Source: Membranipora membranacea (Eukaryota > Bryozoa > Gymnolaemata > Cheilostomatida > Membraniporidae). From it: a stretch of 64,000 nt of DNA. The notes beneath the pieces were generated by a model, which worked only from the letters and a program-made list of their open reading frames with translations, did not search any database and was not told the origin of the DNA. Position numbers and translations under genes: made by a program. Position 1 is the stretch's first letter; every line of letters begins with the position of its first letter. Of the stretch, positions 43,873 to 54,459 are shown piece after piece. The stretch lies in the NCBI GenBank assembly GCA_914767715.1, contig OU612070.1:79501-143500 (forward strand), in the 5' to 3' direction.

Positions 43873-46158
43873 CTGATGGATGATGTGATTACAAAATTGG
43901 ATGTCGATGAGAAGTTATCTGCTGTTTACCAGAAGACAGAATCTGGTAAGCTATCATGACATCACGACATGTAATGACACATCAATTTATAAATGTCACA
44001 ATTCATCCTGTGTGGTGTATTTACCAGTATTTACTTAAATTACACAAGACTAATTTTGATTAATCCACTACCGTTTGTACATGAGAGCATATTTACAAAT
44101 CATCCAGTAGCTAGTCGCTACACACGATGATGATTATTTCTGTGGATAAAGCTGCAACATACAGCATACCATACCAAACCATACCATTGTTGTTCCTAGG
44201 ACTTCTCTAGTACAAATTTCTCATAGCCGGCCCCAGCAGCATGGGGGCCCTCGAAGTTCATATGATATTCATAAAATTATGGTGTCGACAGCGACAGCTT
44301 AGTTCGTCTTAACAATGAGACTTAGCGGGATAATAGCTAAAGGTAACTCCATATTCCAACGGAAAATTTTCAGTCAATGTTGAGGCAATCACTGTTGATT
44401 CTGCTGCCCGAATGCACCATATCCATCACTTCATACTTCCATGCCCGTCCCATTTCCTGATGCCTTTATGCAGGAAAATAAAAAAGAGATAAATTGAATA
44501 CTGGATGTTAATGTTTTTACAGGTGATAATGATGTGTTTGTCTGTATGCCGACTGGCGCAGGTAAATTTCTGTGTTATCAGTTACCTGCTGTAGCATAGC
44601 GTAGTCTCATAGGTCTTATGTATGATCAGTTAGAGTTAGACCATCTGAGTAAAATCAGAGTAAGAGCAGCGACACTCAACTCTAAACTTACATCAGCAGA
44701 GAGAACCAAACTACTAACAGGTATCTCATTTTTATCTTTGGTGTCATATACTATGTTGCTGTAGTCAGGCTCCTATTTGGCAGTCAGCATATCAAATCTG
44801 GTTAGCCCTCTCTGTAGCACTCCATGGTTTGAAAGGCGTTGTTATTGTTGTTACTGATGAGTAGGCTAGGCTTGGACAAATTGGAGAAATTTTGTAACTT
44901 TTCTTCTTGCAAAAATTTATTAAAGCTTTTTCAATTACTATAAAAGAAACAGAATCAATATATAAGAATGAAATTTTCTGTGTGGTACAGCTACAGACAC
45001 ATTCAGATCTCTGCTCACTCAATGGTATAAAACCAAACTAGTCAGATATCTGGTGATAGACGAAACTCACTGTCTGTCTCAGTGGGGCTATGACTTCCGC
45101 CCCGGCTATCTCAAACTGGAAAAAACTCAGGTAATGTTGAACCACTATACACTATGCACCTTGGTCTGATATTTTCTGCTCATTTTTATAGTTGACAAGT
45201 GTGTCTCAGCTTCATGGAAAAATGAGACAAGAGTTTCATTATATGTCATGCATTTAGTGCGTAATGAAGCTATACGTTGGGTCTGAGTTAGGAAATTAGA
45301 TTTTGCTCAATCTTGGCGCATGCACTCAAGTATTTGTATTGCAGGATAATATAAACCATGCAACTTGCCATAATGTGTCATATCAACAGCACGACAGCAT
45401 TGAGCTCAACATTTCAGCAGTGTGATTTTTTATAAAAATTCACTTCATCAATTTTGTTGTAAGTTTGTATAAGGTAAAGACTGAGTATTAATGATAAAAG
45501 ACAAACCGTGACCTGAAGATTGGTCTGTATAATATGGTTACTTCTCAATGAACACAATCAAAAAATTGTGCTACTGTGAAATTATGATTTGTTGTGTAAT
45601 ACAGAATTCAGAGTGGCAATTTTCTCATCAAAATCACATCAATATCCATATTTTGACCAGCTAATTATTCAGCTTATAATGAAATGTGTAATATGATTGT
45701 GTTTGTAACTAATCATTTTAGGGACAGAGACACATCATTATAATATAACAGCTATAAGGATCATGACTTTTTCTCACAACTTTTACAGTTAGTGATAAAT
45801 TACAAATCAATCAATCAATGTAATCATCTCGAAGAAACCCCAACTCAGATTTTACGTCAATCTTCTTACACGCATTAAACCAAGCTGTGAAGTGTGGTCG
45901 CTCTATTCTGATTCTGTATGTCATCCTCAATTAGTTAAGTTAATACTTAATAGGGGTGTAAACTTACAAGTTTTCAACTGAAAATGTAGTATTAGTGTGA
46001 TAAATACGTCAGCTCTACATGTTGTGTTGTAGGAATATAATACGAGGCGTACCATGTATAGCCCTCACCGCTACAGCTACAGACAATGTGGTGAAGGAGA
46101 TAAAGTCTAGTCTTCATTTCACTAAATCTTCTTTGACATTCTCAGTCAGCTGTTTCAG

Positions 46159-47827
46159 GTGAGTTAGCACTCTGAGATATATTTTACTATCAATAATATC
46201 TGATTTGATCGATTAAAGCTTTTTGGTTCCTTTTTATGACATAAAACTCGCTATATGTGCCTCCATCTATTCCATGCTGCACATGAATCTCAGGTATAAA
46301 AAACTCCAACAATAAATCTCATATTTTCAGGAGGATTTTAGCAATGTTAGATGGCAATTACTTTTTGACCTGATCTCATAACATAATATTGCACTGTGGG
46401 ACTTTGTCAACACGCTTGAACGGAAGAATGAAAATAACAGCAAAAACACTCCAAGCATTAAAAGTTGTATGTGTAGCAGTAGAGAGCGGGTGTACAGACA
46501 GGCCACATATGGATTTTGTTGAGTCTGTGAGACAGGAGTAGTACAACATGATAAACATTAACACAGGTACAGAGACATAGGCAGGTACTCTCTAAGTGTT
46601 CAGACTCAACCAAATTATATATACAAACATGTGGGTGTACAAAAATCAGAGGGTACCTCCGATTTTGTCTACTGTGAGGAACGGAAAAAGAAAAGGGTAA
46701 GGGGGGTAAGAGAGTTCCCGCATATACTTATAAAGTATATGCTGTGAGGAACAGAAAAGGAAGTTACTCTGAATAACTCCAAGTTCCAACACGTAATTTA
46801 TTGAATTTAGTTATCTTTGTGTATTCAATTTGGAGTTGTTTGCTCCTTCTATAAAATCTATGAATGAATATCTCGATGATGTAATTCAGGTTCTGTGTGT
46901 GTGTATGTGTAAATTTGGTAGCACTCAATTAACCACATGTGTCAATTAACCTTGGCAAAATTTCAAGAGACGAACAGCTGGCTTCCCTTTCCAGGTTTAG
47001 AGAAACCCTTAGAATTGTTTATAAGTCTGACCACTCTTGAACTAAGGAGAAGTTGGCTCCTTAGTCATTCAAAAGGTAGCTCCTGCCATTTAACCGCAGG
47101 TATCCCTAAATTGGGCTAGCAGAAAGCTTGTTATAAGCTTGAGACAATACTCATGCACCACAAAGCGATTGATAACTGTATGTGGTTTATGAACTCGTGG
47201 CTATAATAAATATTAGCCTGTGGTTCGTAGTTTGATATATATATATATATTGCGTATTTATATATAAATAATCTCACTTATTTGTCTCCAGACGAATGGC
47301 TGGAGGGGAGTCTTGGGTGTATTCCAAGGGTGTTGCCTCCAATGTGTTTACTGCATTTTTGCCTACTTCGATACACTTGCCCCGTGTGTCAAGGTTTGAA
47401 AGCTGTAAGTTAATTAAAAGTTCAAGACTCAAAACTCATTCTTGCAAACGGTCAAAGACTGTATATTATCATGATTATATAGTTTGATGTCAAACCAAAA
47501 GGAAAGAGGAAGGGTGTGAGGTTAACGTTTATTAATGTGATAATGATATATATATATATATATATATTATGTAATTATAGGTGGATGAAGTTCGCTCCTA
47601 TACTGAACTGAAGTGGCTTTGATCGGCAAAAGAACATTAATTATCAATTATATTCATACATATTTTATAACTGAAATATATGTAGAGAAACTCAAAGAAA
47701 AGTGTAATGTTTATAATAATTAAAGCTGGGCTGAGCTTGGAGCTGTTTCCTTTTTTCTGTGCTGACACTACTAAAGATAAAGTTCTGATGTTTATCTTAT
47801 CTCCATATGTTTCTACTTGTCTTACAG
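46159..47827. other. Gap where the RECQL5 second helicase lobe should lie
   Basis: In intact RECQL5 the motifs IV-VI region (including the GRAGRDG-type block) would fall here. I find no trace of it in any frame. Some short blocks are open (for example 46937-47119 and 47296-47487) without family similarity. TA microsatellites lie at 47236-47251 and 47549-47567. Confidence 0.5.
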
Positions 47828-48277
47828 GTGGAGGATCAGCCATATACTTCTCTGAAACAAATTAGACTGACAATGATGATGATTGGTTTGGTGGAGGCAG
47901 GAGAGGATCTAAGAGGTATGTACTGTATCCTGTCCCCCGTCCTGTGATAAGCATGTAGAATGTTGGTTTGACTGTTGACTGTAACTGTATGCCGGTTTGT
48001 ATCATGAATTAATAAGCAACATGAACTGATATATAGAACCAATGAGCTGGATATTTATTTGTATGGTACTTTCGTCGATTGAATCAGGTTTAGCTGGGAA
48101 ATGTTTATCTGTTTTGTTTGTACCATTGATAGAGAGTCTGAGACATATGCATCAGAGATAGAGGAACCTGATTGGTCGGTTAGACAGAAACAGGAAAAGG
48201 AAGAGAAAGGGGCCAGACAATCTCTAATAGCTGATGAGTTTAAAAAGAGGCGAGGAAACAGACCGTCTACATCTATG

Positions 48278-49748
48278 GTATGTCAGCTTTCAGATATCAG
48301 AGCTATAGTTTAACGTCTTTTACTGATTTGTGGTAGACTCTGATGACTGATTGTAATGGGAAAATCAATGAGCAGGAAAAATTGCTTACCTACACTGGTA
48401 CCTTACGCCAATAATATGTCGACCGCTCAGACATCGCCGACATAGTAATAGTAATAGTTAGTATTTCTCAAAGGAAAGGTAAGAAAATTCGTCCACCTCC
48501 CTATTTAATCATCCCAAGGGATGTGAGGTATCCAGTGGCTACAGGTTAACTCCAGGCGCTGGCTGCTACCACAGGATCGCAGGGACAATCAGATTATACA
48601 CAAACTTCAGTTTTGTGTCTATGACAAACACACATACAGAAACCAAAATCAAATACATCATAACCCATTTCCAGCTTAAGGTGCGGTGGTAACCCTATTT
48701 ACCCTTTATTTGCCTTACTATTTATTTACCAGAAAATCTTCAAATACATTAGGAGCAATGAAGGTAGTTCATTGTTGGGAGTGAAATGAAAATGAGAAAA
48801 TGTAGAAACCAAAACTTTCTTTTACTAAATACAAAGAGTTGCCTGCTCTCTGTTACCACTTAACAATGATATTACCATCAGCATTATATTAACTTCCCAC
48901 CAAAAATAATAAGTTCGTTGTTATCATGTTACATCAGTAAAAACACCAGCAGACAAAGGGCAAATCTCATCAACATAAAACTCATCCCTAATTACATTCT
49001 GCATTCTGCTTTTCCATGTCAATTTGTTAATTAATCAGCTTAGAAGTATAGTTTAGTAGCTACTTTGTTAGTATAGTAGACATATTTTAGCAGAGTCCCA
49101 TCATAAATATAGCTATTTAAATAATAAGTGTAGTAGGGAGTGTGTACTCATGGGCCCCTGGGACTTACATGTCATTGTCTTAACTTTGCTTTGCCAATGT
49201 CCACTATCAACCACCCAAAAAACACCATAGATGTATATATATATATATATATATAGAAATACCAGCCCTGTCATGACAAGCTCGTCAATACAGGCTACTG
49301 TCATACACGGCTGCACAGTGGCATTAGTGGCAGGGCATATATGAGGAGATAAAGAGCGAGGGTATGGGTGCAATGAACTAAACCCTTAGTTAATTGATGG
49401 GTGGGAGGGTTCGGGTCATGGGCCCCTGCATTAGGACTTGCCAGCCTGTATTTCGCATATGTAAAACCAATACTGGAGCATCTGTTCAACCGGTCATCTA
49501 AATCAATTAGCCTCCTACAAAATAAAGAGTCTCTTATCCATTCCCCTGAAGTTTTGTGATATTTATTTTTGGCACCTGGAGTAGACTGCTATTCATGGGT
49601 AGTAAACTCATATAGATTCATTATGCAGGCATATATGCATGATCTCTACAGAATATTACCTGCATATTCACATGGCTCTGTATAGAGGACAGGTTCAGGA
49701 CAGATCTGTATATGAAGGTAAGATATTGTGTTCTCATGTGATTTGTAG
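48278..49748. other. RECQL5 relic intron with MITE fragments
   Basis: An intron-size gap between the exon ending 48277 and the one starting 49749. It contains a CATGGGCCCCTGGGACTTAC arm at 49148 with its inner TTTGCCAATGTCC and TATCAACCACC phrases. A TA microsatellite at 49233-49252 and a second arm start at 49417 follow. Confidence 0.5.
49148..49225 (+). mobile_element. Single arm of the CATGGGCCCCTGGGACTTAC MITE family
   Basis: Aligns with the left half of the compact hairpin at 8230-8346 (same 20-bp edge, then TTTGCCAATGTCC, TATCAACCACC and AAAAAACAC). The mirrored half is replaced by a TA repeat and unrelated sequence, so the copy is truncated. Confidence 0.6.
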
Positions 49749-49943
49749 GCAGGAGAAGAGATGATAGATCCAGACTGCCCTCTGAGAGAAATACAGTGTA
49801 AAAGAATACCTAGCCTCACTGTCAAGGTCTGTAACTCCATAGAGTTATCCCTAACTCTATGTGTAACTCTAACTATATATATCTCCACCTCACCTGTGTG
49901 TCTGCGTGTTTCACTTTGTATGTCTTTATCATGATGACATCGA

Positions 49944-50395
49944 TTCTACACTATTATCATGTGTATCTCTGATCGTTAGAGTCAATTTAGTTTGAGTACT
50001 AGCATGTTCCCGCCCCTAATTAATAAAATTGACCTCGGGTCGTCACACCGAATTCCTTGTGATGCTAAGTGAATAAATTCACTCCCTATCAATTGGAGAT
50101 AAATACATGTAAAAGTAGAACACTTGATCAGTGTGTGTCTGTATGTTTCACTCTGTCTGTCTGTGTGTCTCACTCTGTAAAGGTCTGTCTGTGCACAGTG
50201 ATCACGTGATTAACTATTACATGTATATCTCTGATTGATAGGGAGTGCATTAATTCACTTAGCATGAGTACCATCACATGGTAATTGATTTAACCACACG
50301 AGTTAAATTTGATTAATTAGGGGCGGATACATGATAGGAACTCGTACTAAATTGACTCTTAAGATAAGAGATACACATGATAATAGTATTGTAGT
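49944..50395. mobile_element. Inverted-repeat element in the RECQL5 relic intron
   Basis: Outer edges CTATTATCATGTGTATCTC and GAGATACACATGATAATAG are mirrored. Inner blocks also mirror: AATTGACC/AGTCAATTT, the GCCCCTAATTAAT block, and TGCTAAGTGAATAA against TTAATTCACTTAGCA. Total about 450 bp with mismatches. A fragment of the arm (AAATTGACCTCAAGTTGTTA) recurs at 51301. It is non-coding. Confidence 0.65.
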
Positions 50396-50409
50396 CTTGA
50401 ATACTCTCG

Positions 50410-50517
50410 ATGACAGTGTGCTATCTGTGTGCATAACTGTCTGTCTGTCTGCACATCTTTAACTCCTTGATGAGACACGTAGACAGACAGCTATGAACAA
50501 AGATAGCACACTGTCAT
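50410..50517. repeat. Hairpin next to the inverted-repeat element
   Basis: ATGACAGTGTGCTATCT at the left is mirrored by AGATAGCACACTGTCAT at the right. Inner GTCTGTCTGTC and GACAGAC also pair. It is about 108 bp and non-coding. Confidence 0.7.
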
Positions 50518-51448
50518 ACTCATACTGTCTGGCATCTTTCTTCAACTTCTTCAATATGTTCATTGAGAGATAGGTTGTTAGATGACAGATTGAATAAGTT
50601 TGTTACATCTAGGCTATATTATATTAATGGTTGGTATAACCAATAAAATGCACTTGACTCTAAAATTTAGTTTTGTTTTAGACCTCAAGAATCGTGTTAA
50701 TTTGCAATGAAAATATTAATTAAAAAGAGTTGTTCTCTCATTGAACACATGTCATATAGAGATGATAACTCCAATGTGTACATACTTTTCTGAATTACAA
50801 ATCAACTAGAGGAGTAAAGTATTCACAGGAGGACAAGTTGTTTATGGCTAGCAAACAGTAACTCAACCTCATTGCTTACCGTTAACTCGGCTACCATAGC
50901 TAGATGGAATTGGTGGAAGCTAACAAAGGTACCTCTAGTCTCAACCAGCTAAACTAAACTATATGTTTTACTCACTGATCTATGGTAGATATTGATGATC
51001 ATTGACCATCACTCAGTGACACAGTTTGTATCTCCCATGTCTGACTGTAGATAAGGGATCACTGTTACGGATTGATCCGAGGTACTGGTCAGTAATTGTA
51101 CAAAGTGTACAGCGAACTTTAACCTCTCAGAGTCAGAGTTTAAGCCAAGGATTCAGGCTATTGATGCAGAGTATGGTGTATTCAGCTCAGTGAAGACAGC
51201 TCAGGCCTACAAACTTAATACTCATAAAAAGGTAAATATGGAGCTAAGTATGACATGATGACACAAGTGACAACTTTGGATACACGTCCGCCCTCAATTG
51301 AAATTGACCTCAAGTTGTTACACCAAATTCCTTGTGATGGTACCAGCTAACATTAAATAATGTAGTGAACCCATGAGCTGATTATTTGTATGGTACTTTC
51401 AGGAAAATTAAATAATTAATAATGATGGATTAAGAACTCCTACTCCCT

Positions 51449-51541
51449 CTCCATAGGACTGGGCTATGAGTTCATTGAGCTGCTGGACTGTGAGGCTCAC
51501 AGGGCACTGAGTATAGATCATTTCTACGTCAGAGTATTTGG
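51449..51541 (+). other. Exon-like block of unknown origin
   Basis: Open in one frame as LGYEFIELLDCEAHRALSID followed by HFYVRVFG, after an AG. It lies just downstream of the last RECQL5-like exon but does not match that family. It may be a chance frame. Confidence 0.25.
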
Positions 51542-52052
51542 TCAGATTTTTCTTTTTTATATGAGCTGTTATATCACATACTAATACCATCTAAGTTCAT
51601 TATATTTATATTTATATTATATTTATATTTATATGGACAAACCGTCACCAATAAATCTGCATAGAAAAGTATATACTTTACATTTTAAATTTTCCTTTTT
51701 ATCTTCAGTATATCCGCTTAATATTTTTGGTAGGGAAAAACGTAAAATAATGTATGTATGTGCTATAAATTATAAGCCTAAGGTGTAGCAATTTATAACA
51801 ACAACGAGCAGCCTAGGCGTGTGTATGCCATCTCTGTTGATTTTTTATCTGAAATTAACATGCACCTGGTCTAACCCCGTCCTCAACGCAGTCAAAGGGT
51901 TTGCCCCCATAAGTATGTTAGCCTACAAACAGAACGATAACAATGGCTAGCCGCAATACAGCGCTGCCACCTTTGTTGTTCTGCAGCAGTGTGCTGATCA
52001 CAGAGAGGATTTTGTATCGTCATCATGCTACCAATCTACAGTTCCCCCTCCC

Positions 52053-52210
52053 CCATGGGCCCCCAAGAACTTATCTGAAGAAGCTCCTGTCGAGGATGCG
52101 CCACCGTTGACAGACATCCAATGTTCAGTATCAACTATCCAAAGAACGTTTTAGGGTTGGTTGCTACTAGACATTGGCAGTGTAAAGGCATATATGTCAC
52201 AGGGGCCCAT
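52053..52210. mobile_element. Diverged member of the CATGGGCCCC hairpin MITE family
   Basis: CATGGGCCCCCAAGAACTTA at the left and CACAGGGGCCCATG at the right form mirrored edges. Inner phrases CCAATGTTCAGTATCAACTA and ACATTGGCAGTGTAAAG match the family interior. Older than the 8230 copy. Confidence 0.6.
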
Positions 52211-53648
52211 GTTGCCGTCTTCTCTGTGCAGCAATTATGGCCTAAACAAAAAATCTGACAGGGTACACGCTCCATTCTCTGTGCTATTTCTCTTCTAGTT
52301 GGTTGATTTGATAAGATACCATACTACATTTCACCTTTTACCGTCTAGCTGTAATGATAACTGTTAATTCTCAGATAATATTTTTGTGTACAAATACTAA
52401 CAGTTTATACTGATTGCTGTCCATTTTTATTGAGCGCATAATCTTTTTATTTTTTCAGATTTATCACACAGCAGCCATTCAACGTTTTTTCAGGCTATAA
52501 ACTTATACATGTGTGGGTATTAATGATTATCCACTCTCTAGTTCGAATCCTATATCCTGTGTATCTGCACTCTAGTTCTTATATTAACGTTAATTAATTT
52601 TACAGTAGCCCTCCAGTTATACTTACTGAAAATATCATCAGCTCAGTCCAGGAGTACATATTACAATAATCTTATCAGAGAGGTAAGTACGCACAATCGC
52701 ATGACTACATAACTTACCATATTTATTGCTAAAAGTTATGGAGTGTTGTTGAATCTAGAGGTCTGGCTACACAAGCTGTATTGTGGTACTTTTAGTATGG
52801 CTAGTTCAATGAATATCCTCTCCTATTAAAGTTCATTGGCTAGATCTGATCCAACCCAGTTTTAACTTTAATATTGAACTCTGGTACACTGGTGCTACAG
52901 AAAGACAAAAGAATATACTTTTAAAAAAACAGCTTTATTTTTGGCGACGACTGTTTTGTTGACACGAGTATTTTTAATTAAGCTCAACATTTTATCGCTG
53001 ATGATAGACACATTTACGCAATTGTTATGAAAGTAATCGTATATATTTTATCATGCCAAAAACTAGAACATCAAGTTTTGTGTGCAGCTTTGTGCCTTTT
53101 AGTATTTGTCTTCTAAACAACTGAGAGAGATATGGTTCACACCTAAACTGTAATGTGTTTCTAGCACAATTACCAAAATAAACTCAATTCAATTCATAGA
53201 TTTCGATAGTTTAGATCTACCAGATCCCTCACCGGACTCGTCGGGCGGGGCCAAAGTCTGGAGGCTCAGACTACCAGATGCATAGATATAGGTTGATTGA
53301 TTGATTGGTTTATTTGTCACACACATATAAGTATGTTGCGAAGTTCGTTGTTTGATACACTGCTGTCCACATAGAGCAAAGAAAAAAATACGTGAAAAAA
53401 AGCTGACATCTCATCATGGATTGGGTTTAAATAATATTATTATGGAGGTATAAAATCATGTTTGCGTAAAAAACTGTCTTTCCCCCAAGAAGACCGATAA
53501 TTTAATGTCCTGTATCTTCCTGATGGAAGCTTTGGTAACTTCGATTTTCGCTACAAGCTGTATAGCCACCTCAGCTATAGTACATGGTCTATTTATGAGC
53601 TACAGGGCCATGCTTAGTTTAAGCGCTCGAACGGTGGTGGGATGCTGG

Positions 53649-53708
53649 TAGAGGCATTTCATTATCAACCACTTTCCCAAACCAAAGTGGTTGATAATTA
53701 AATGCTAC
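53649..53708. repeat. Short hairpin
   Basis: Arms TAGAGGCATTTCATTATCAA and its near-complement ending AATTAAATGCTA flank CCACTTT...AAAGTGG. It is about 60 bp with two mismatches. Confidence 0.75.
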
Positions 53709-54189
53709 TACCTGGGCTGCCTGCTTGCCCAGCAGCCTGCCCAGGCAAAGGTGACAGTGATTGTAAAATATTTGTGATACTAAACTAATGTGTCATATAG
53801 CAAACAAACAGTGTAGAAAGTTGGTGCAGAAGCATTTTGATGAAACATATGATGATAAAAATCGATCAAAGCTTTGAAAATAATGAAGAGATTATAAATG
53901 AGGTACTTGTGAAGGTAACACTGAGACCATATTATTGGCTTGGGAAGATTCTACTGCTAACAGTGATCACTGCACCACCAATTTATAATCTTTGACACCA
54001 CCATAGTGATCGCCTTATACTTTTATGTGTATTATGATGAATAATGGAGCAGTTGAAATAAAACAAATAATTTGAAAAATAAATGATCACAGAAGTTTGT
54101 GTGCATGTTTGTGTCAAGCATAGAATTCTGCAATTCTGTTATATCACATGTATGGGGATTGTAACAAATGCATTTGATGTTGGTGATAT

Positions 54190-54219
54190 CATAGAGTGAG
54201 GATATATCCTTACTCTGTG
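54190..54219. repeat. 30-bp palindrome made of two joined CACAGAG-type ends
   Basis: CATAGAGTGAGGATATATCC followed by TTACTCTGTG. The two halves resemble the left and right termini of the 27454-28156 element brought together without the interior. Confidence 0.65.
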
Positions 54220-54426
54220 ATGTTATTATTTGTATGTCACAGGGCTGGGAAAAGTGGTAGGGGAGGCAAAAGTCCGAGGCAAGTCTGAAGCATCGTCAGT
54301 AGGGGTGCTGTAAGCTCCTCTCCAGGCAATTCAAGGCATGTTTTTTAGCATAATGAAATCCCGCAGGAGCTAATTCTGATAAGGTTTTTTTCAATCATAG
54401 CGTTTAAGGCCACTGTATTTAGCTTT

Positions 54427-54459
54427 CTAGGGGAGGCAGTGCCTCCCTGCCTCCCCTAG
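54427..54459. repeat. Short perfect-arm hairpin
   Basis: CTAGGGGAGGCAG and CTGCCTCCCCTAG are exact complements separated by 7 nt. A related AGGGGAGGCA lies upstream at about 54261. Confidence 0.8.

Larger units (their letters stand above)
43873..51231 (+). pseudogene. RECQL5: RECQL5 (RecQ-like helicase 5) multi-exon relic lacking the second helicase lobe
   Basis: RECQL5 is a nuclear 3'-5' DNA helicase that binds RNA polymerase II and limits recombination. The exons are as follows. 43873-43945 is weak. 44523-44720 encodes [20 protein letters not shown] and later TLNSKLTSAERTKLL. 44991-45130 encodes [20 protein letters not shown]. 46033-46158 encodes GVPCIALTATATDNVVKEI. 47828-47915 encodes DDDWFGGGRRGSKR after a TAG. 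48133-48277 encodes EEPDWSVRQKQEKEEKGARQ and then EFKKRRG. 49749-49826 encodes EEMIDPDCPLREIQCKRIPS. 51051-51231 encodes FKPRIQAIDAEYGVFSSVKT and then AQAYKLNTHKK, resembling the KIX-like region. Lesions: Walker A ends GKF instead of GKS/T; there is a TAG at 44597-44599 plus a small in-frame deletion; DEAH is DETH; the whole HELICc lobe and zinc domain are absent between 46158 and 47828; and there are further stops. It is a pseudogene. Confidence 0.84.

Noticed and set aside
19391-51231. Stop-codon reassignment or programmed frameshifting as an explanation for the interrupted host genes
   Set aside because: TAA, TAG and TGA all occur in frame, stops coincide with different ancestral residues, and there are deletions and missing exons. 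The transposon ORFs (451 aa and 246 aa) are open under the standard code.
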